A program made the translations under genes and the position numbers. The notes under the pieces are model-generated. The model was not told where the DNA came from. It searched no databases and worked only from the letters and a program-made list of their open reading frames with translations. From NCBI GenBank assembly GCA_964615375.1, contig CAZTOW010000005.1, forward strand, positions 62,001 through 126,000: a DNA stretch of 64,000 nt, read 5' to 3'. This document shows, piece after piece, positions 61,367-64,000 of this stretch (position 1 is its first letter; each line of letters starts with the position of its first letter). The DNA is from CAZKWG01 sp964615375. GTDB taxonomy: Bacteria; Myxococcota_A; UBA796; CAZKWG01.

Positions 61367-61936
61367 TCACTCCACAGGCGCGCTCTGGGCCAGGATCCCG
61401 TCCTCCAGCCACACCTGTAGCGCGCGCTCGCCCACGGGCAGCGTCGACGCCTCAGGCAGGTCCAGCCAGAGATCCTGGTCCGGCCCGCCGACCACGGGCT
61501 CATCGAGCACCACCGTCAGGCGCTCCAGGGTCAGCGCCTCCGTCCTGCCTCCCGCCACGGCCAGCTCGCCCTCCAGGAGCAGGCTCAGCTCCACCCACTC
61601 CCCGGGGGGGCAGGGGACGCTCTCCAGCGCGTCCAGCGGGCGCGGCGCGTCGAAGAGGACGGTGAAGCTGCGGCCGTGGCGACCGCCCCAGACCACGCCG
61701 CCCGCTGCGCCCGAGAGCCGGGGCGCGCTGCCCAGCCGCGTCGCCGAGCCCGTCAGACCCTGGCGACCCCAGCCCGAGGCCACGGAGCTCGCGTCGCGGC
61801 CGGCGCCCTGCCCCACCTTCGGCATCTCCGATCTCAGGCCGTCGGTGAGCTTGGCGGTGCCGCCGATGACAAAGGTACCTGCCCAGGCCGCGCCGAGCCC
61901 CGCGAGCGCGAGGAGGACGAGAGAGGTTCTGCGCAT
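61367..61936 (-). CDS. small exported hypothetical protein
   Basis: A 189-aa protein with a signal peptide (RRTSLVLLALAGLGAAWAG). The rest is beta-rich (SFTVLFDAPRPLDALESV, ELSLLLEGELAVAGGRTEALTL) without catalytic motifs or a lipobox Cys. It begins inside the stop codon of the TIGR02147-like gene upstream (TGATG), so the two are coupled. A pairing of a regulator-like protein and an exported partner recalls other TIGR02147 operons (from memory). Confidence 0.7.
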   Translation of the reverse strand: MRRTSLVLLALAGLGAAWAGTFVIGGTAKLTDGLRSEMPKVGQGAGRDASSVASGWGRQGLTGSATRLGSAPRLSGAAGGVVWGGRHGRSFTVLFDAPRPLDALESVPCPPGEWVELSLLLEGELAVAGGRTEALTLERLTVVLDEPVVGGPDQDLWLDLPEASTLPVGERALQVWLEDGILAQSAPVE

Positions 61937-62733
61937 CAGGGCTCCAGCTTCGCGGAGAGGGTGGTGTGGGTCAGCAGGAGGACGGGCCGCGACAGCCCCG
62001 GGGAGGTGGGCGGCGAGCCGGCCGCGACGTGCATGGCGTCCAGGTCGTGCATCCGCCGCGCGGCCCCTGCCTCAGACCGGGCGGAATGGCTCATCTCATG
62101 CCCCCCATCATCCGGCCGCCGAGCCAGAGAGCGCTTCCCCACCTCGATCATCGTGTCGACCAGCAGCAGCGTGGGGAGATCCGCGTCCGGCCCCGCCGTG
62201 GCCGTGTCCGGCGGGAGCTGATCCGGTCGGAGCCAGCGCAGATCCTCGAGGATCTTCTTCGCCTCGTCCAGCGGGATCCCAAGCCCCGTCGCCAGATCCT
62301 GGGCCTCGCGCACCGCCCCGCAGCGCACGCCGGCGATCGCGTAGCGGTGCTTCCAGCGATACCAGACCCGGAAGCGCGCGCCCTGGCCCGCGCGCTCCGC
62401 CCGCTTCTCCAGGACCTCCACCAGCCCCGTCAGCGCCTTCCGCCGCTCCAGGGCGTCCGGCCCCTGCCAGTGCGTCAGCAGCAGCGCGAAGTAGCGCGCG
62501 TCGTTCAGATCGTGGCCCAGGTGCTTGGAGAGCGCCGCGACGTCGTCGGAGAGGAGGGGCGCGCGCCGGACCAGGCTGCCCCGCAGCCGGCCGTAGGGCA
62601 CCCGCGCCGACCTCGCCAGGGTCGCCAGGGATCCTGCCAGCCCGGCCGCGCGCCGCGCCGCCAGCACCCCCTCCAGGTAGCCACCGAAGCTGTGAGCGGC
62701 GTAGAGATCGGGGAGCAGGATGCGACGCGCCAT
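61936..62733 (-). CDS. divergent TIGR02147-like regulator
   Basis: A 265-aa protein. The N-terminus repeats the family layout: FGGYLEGVLAARRAAGLAGSLATLARSARVPYGRLRGSLV (HTH) and LSDDVAALSKHLGHDLNDARYFALLLTHWQGP. The middle helix ALTGLVEVLEKRAERAG and the wHTH AVREAQDLATGLGIPLDEAKKILEDLRWLR follow. The C-terminal regions with LLLVDTMIEVGKRSLARR and a long tail resemble the family at low similarity. It probably regulates genes together with the second member at 60317. Confidence 0.65.
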   Translation of the reverse strand: MARRILLPDLYAAHSFGGYLEGVLAARRAAGLAGSLATLARSARVPYGRLRGSLVRRAPLLSDDVAALSKHLGHDLNDARYFALLLTHWQGPDALERRKALTGLVEVLEKRAERAGQGARFRVWYRWKHRYAIAGVRCGAVREAQDLATGLGIPLDEAKKILEDLRWLRPDQLPPDTATAGPDADLPTLLLVDTMIEVGKRSLARRPDDGGHEMSHSARSEAGAARRMHDLDAMHVAAGSPPTSPGLSRPVLLLTHTTLSAKLEP

Positions 62734-63028
62734 CGGTGAGCCTCTGCTTTCATCCTACCCTCACGCGAATTCGCCTGTCAAGGGCGCGCCCGCGTGGGCA
62801 TGCGCCTTCCTGTCGGGCGCCCCCCCAGAGCGGCCTGGCGCGGCCAGGGGTGTGTGAGCCTACACACCTGATCGGGGGATCCCGCACAGGCGCGGCGCCT
62901 GGGAGCTTCCCGAAGTCTGGGAGGAGGCCGGTGGGATCCGCCCGCCGCGGCCCGTCAAACGCCACGTATCGCGGCTGGTCGGTCGAAGAGGCGGGCAAGG
63001 GAGAGCCCGCCCCACGCGCCTGAACGGT

Positions 63029-63044
63029 TGGTACAATTCTTGCA
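63029..63044 (+). promoter_or_regulatory. σ54 (RpoN) promoter
   Basis: TGGTAC-A-ATTC-TTGCA matches the consensus TGGYACRN4TTGCW with exactly 10 bases between the GG (63030-63031) and the GC (63042-63043). It predicts transcription from about 63055, 60 bases before the 106-aa gene. Activation would need an enhancer-binding protein, common in myxobacteria. Confidence 0.75.
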
Positions 63045-63063
63045 CAAACAGAAACATGGTCGG

Positions 63064-63100
63064 CCTGTCCAACACAGGTCGCGCCCGCGCTCGCGCGGGC
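63064..63100 (+). promoter_or_regulatory. two leader hairpins
   Basis: In the predicted 5' untranslated leader: CCTGT/ACAGG (63064-63078) and the GC-rich GCCCGCG/CGCGGGC with loop CTCG (63083-63100). They end shortly before the ribosome site. They could stabilise the messenger or control the downstream gene. Confidence 0.45.
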
Positions 63101-63116
63101 CAACAAGGGGGGAATC

Positions 63117-63437
63117 ATGGCAAGCGTCAAGATCCCATGGCAGATCGCCACCAACATCCTCGACCGCAGGACCTGGATCATGTACCTCCAGATTCGGGAC
63201 ATGCTGCATGCCGACTGGGAGAAGGCGATTGAGGTCGCGCCGGACTCTGCGTTCTACGAGAAGACCCAGGCCCACGTGAAGGCCTACCTGGACAAGGGCG
63301 TCGCCCCGCCCAAGGAGATCGCGGTGCCCATCCTGAACATCGCGGACGACGTCGCGGGCGGGCGGGAGGTCACCATCCGCACGGGTGACTACGTCGCCCT
63401 CCAGACCTTCTACCGTCAGCACCACGCCAGCGCGTAG
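63117..63437 (+). CDS. 106-aa protein of unknown function upstream of a radical SAM gene
   Basis: I do not recognise this protein. The ATG follows a very strong aaggggggaatc site. It is soluble: an N-terminal helix (MASVKIPWQIATNILDRR, WIMYLQIRDMLHADWEKAIE), a central helix (YEKTQAHVKAYLDKG) and a C-terminal part with IRTGDYVALQTFYRQHH. It lies under the predicted σ54 promoter and 26 bases ahead of a radical SAM gene. It could be a RiPP precursor with a long leader, or an accessory or substrate-binding protein. It has no Cys. The tail lacks an X-Tyr-Gly motif. Confidence 0.7.
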   Translation: MASVKIPWQIATNILDRRTWIMYLQIRDMLHADWEKAIEVAPDSAFYEKTQAHVKAYLDKGVAPPKEIAVPILNIADDVAGGREVTIRTGDYVALQTFYRQHHASA

Positions 63438-63463
63438 ACCGTTCACGCCCTGAGGAGGCTACC

Positions 63464-64000
63464 GTGGGCTTCATCGGCTTTCCGCACATCATCGGTTGGG
63501 AGCTGACGCTCTCGTGCAACATCCGCTGCGGGCACTGCGCCACCAGCGCGGGGCACCGACGACCCGGAGAGCTGAGTGAGGCTGAGGCCCTCGCCCTCTG
63601 TGACCAGTTCCCGGACCTGCTGGTCCGGGAGGTGGACTTCACGGGGGGCGAGCCGCTCCTGTGCGCCTACTGGGAGCCCCTGGCCCGCCGCCTCGGCGCG
63701 CTGGGGATCACCACGCGGATCCTCACCAACGGGCGCGTGCTCAACCCCGAGTTGATCGACCGGATCAAGGCCGCGGGCATGGACGGGCTGGCCATGAGCC
63801 TGGACGGCCTCGCACCGCACCACGACGCGCTGCGCGGCTCGCCGGGGCTCTTCGACAAGGTGCTCCGCAGCGTCGATCAGGCGCGCGCGGTGGGTCTGCG
63901 GGTCGGCATCATCACCACGGTCACGGCCGCCAACATCGGCGACCTGCCCGAGCTGCTGGAGCTGCTCATCACCCACGGCGTGAACAACTGGCAGCTCCAG
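63464..64000 (+). CDS. radical SAM peptide-modifying enzyme, partial at window end
   Basis: The first 179 codons of a radical SAM protein; the gene runs past the right edge. The GTG at 63464 has a perfect gaggagg site. Cluster motif CNIRCGHC (C18, C22, C25) and SAM-binding DFTGGEPLL and LAMSLDGLAPHHD are intact. It is clearly homologous to the SPASM enzyme at 44745 (WELTL.CN, AEAL, SLDGL, HD.LRG, NWQLQ). A C-terminal SPASM domain is expected but lies outside the window. Probably modifies a peptide, perhaps the upstream 106-aa protein. Confidence 0.88.
   Translation, partial: MGFIGFPHIIGWELTLSCNIRCGHCATSAGHRRPGELSEAEALALCDQFPDLLVREVDFTGGEPLLCAYWEPLARRLGALGITTRILTNGRVLNPELIDRIKAAGMDGLAMSLDGLAPHHDALRGSPGLFDKVLRSVDQARAVGLRVGIITTVTAANIGDLPELLELLITHGVNNWQLQ

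Larger units (their letters stand above)
62734..63116. other. 383-bp intergenic region without a gene
   Basis: It holds the divergent starts of the TIGR02147-like gene (left) and the radical SAM locus (right). The left two thirds show no clear feature apart from GC-rich repeats such as ggtgtgtgagcctacacacc. The right third has the σ54-type promoter and two leader hairpins listed separately. Confidence 0.6.

Overview
The window is visibly GC-rich and densely coded, and it looks like a myxobacterium or close relative (Myxococcota, probably an uncultured lineage). Evidence: lipoproteins with Gly-Glu-Thr-Gly-Asp linkers directly after the lipobox Cys, a PHP-type protein carrying MopE-like Asp/Cys repeats and a MYXO-CTERM-like tail, TIGR02147-type regulators, and one σ54-type promoter. 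The run of exactly 100 N inside a WD40 array shows it is a scaffolded assembly, possibly metagenomic. These taxonomic points are inference; no marker gene is present.

Layout. 0-5 kb: two unrecognised genes and a large serine recombinase whose reading frame runs through the terminator and 3' end of a tRNA-Pro(CGG) gene; this looks like the edge of an integrated element. 5-24 kb: chromosomal envelope genes: an L-domain lipoprotein, a BT1-like transporter, the PHP/MopE surface protein, a coupled three-gene operon (alkaline-phosphatase-fold enzyme, LpxL-like acyltransferase, membrane phosphatase-like protein), a two-component system, a fatty-acid desaturase, and a run of large membrane proteins. 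24.8-25.4 kb: eight tandem 43-bp palindromic repeats. 25-36.5 kb: a MutM-like glycosylase, a block of secreted lipoproteins, then a TonB receptor coupled to an HmuY-like lipoprotein, which I read as haem uptake. 36.7-41.5 kb: an M91-like zinc metallopeptidase with an MGNSAV motif, a lipoprotein, a TPR protein and a B12-binding radical SAM enzyme, all on one strand. 41.6-46 kb: a Uma2 nuclease-fold protein and a compact RiPP cassette: rSAM_ocin_1-type enzyme, a 46-codon precursor gene overlapping it by ATGA, a strong hairpin, and a SPASM radical SAM enzyme. 46-53.7 kb: TPM/LemA pair, MBL-fold lipoprotein with a divergent AraC regulator, a histidine kinase, a metallophosphoesterase and an RtcB homologue. 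53.7-58.4 kb: a TIR-NACHT-pentapeptide-WD40 protein, a likely immune or self/non-self receptor. 58.4-62.7 kb: an MBL hydrolase, a DNA-methyltransferase-fold protein, and two TIGR02147-type genes around a small secreted protein. 63-64 kb: a σ54-type promoter, a 106-aa protein of unknown function and a second radical SAM gene, homologous to the SPASM enzyme at 44.7 kb and cut by the window edge.

Most notable: the RiPP cassette, with its tiny precursor ending in VAMYGVAEDR. This fits the X-Tyr-Gly motif of radical SAM spliceases, but that assignment is a hypothesis. Its relative at the right edge and the TIR-NACHT-WD40 receptor with near-identical blades are also worth attention.
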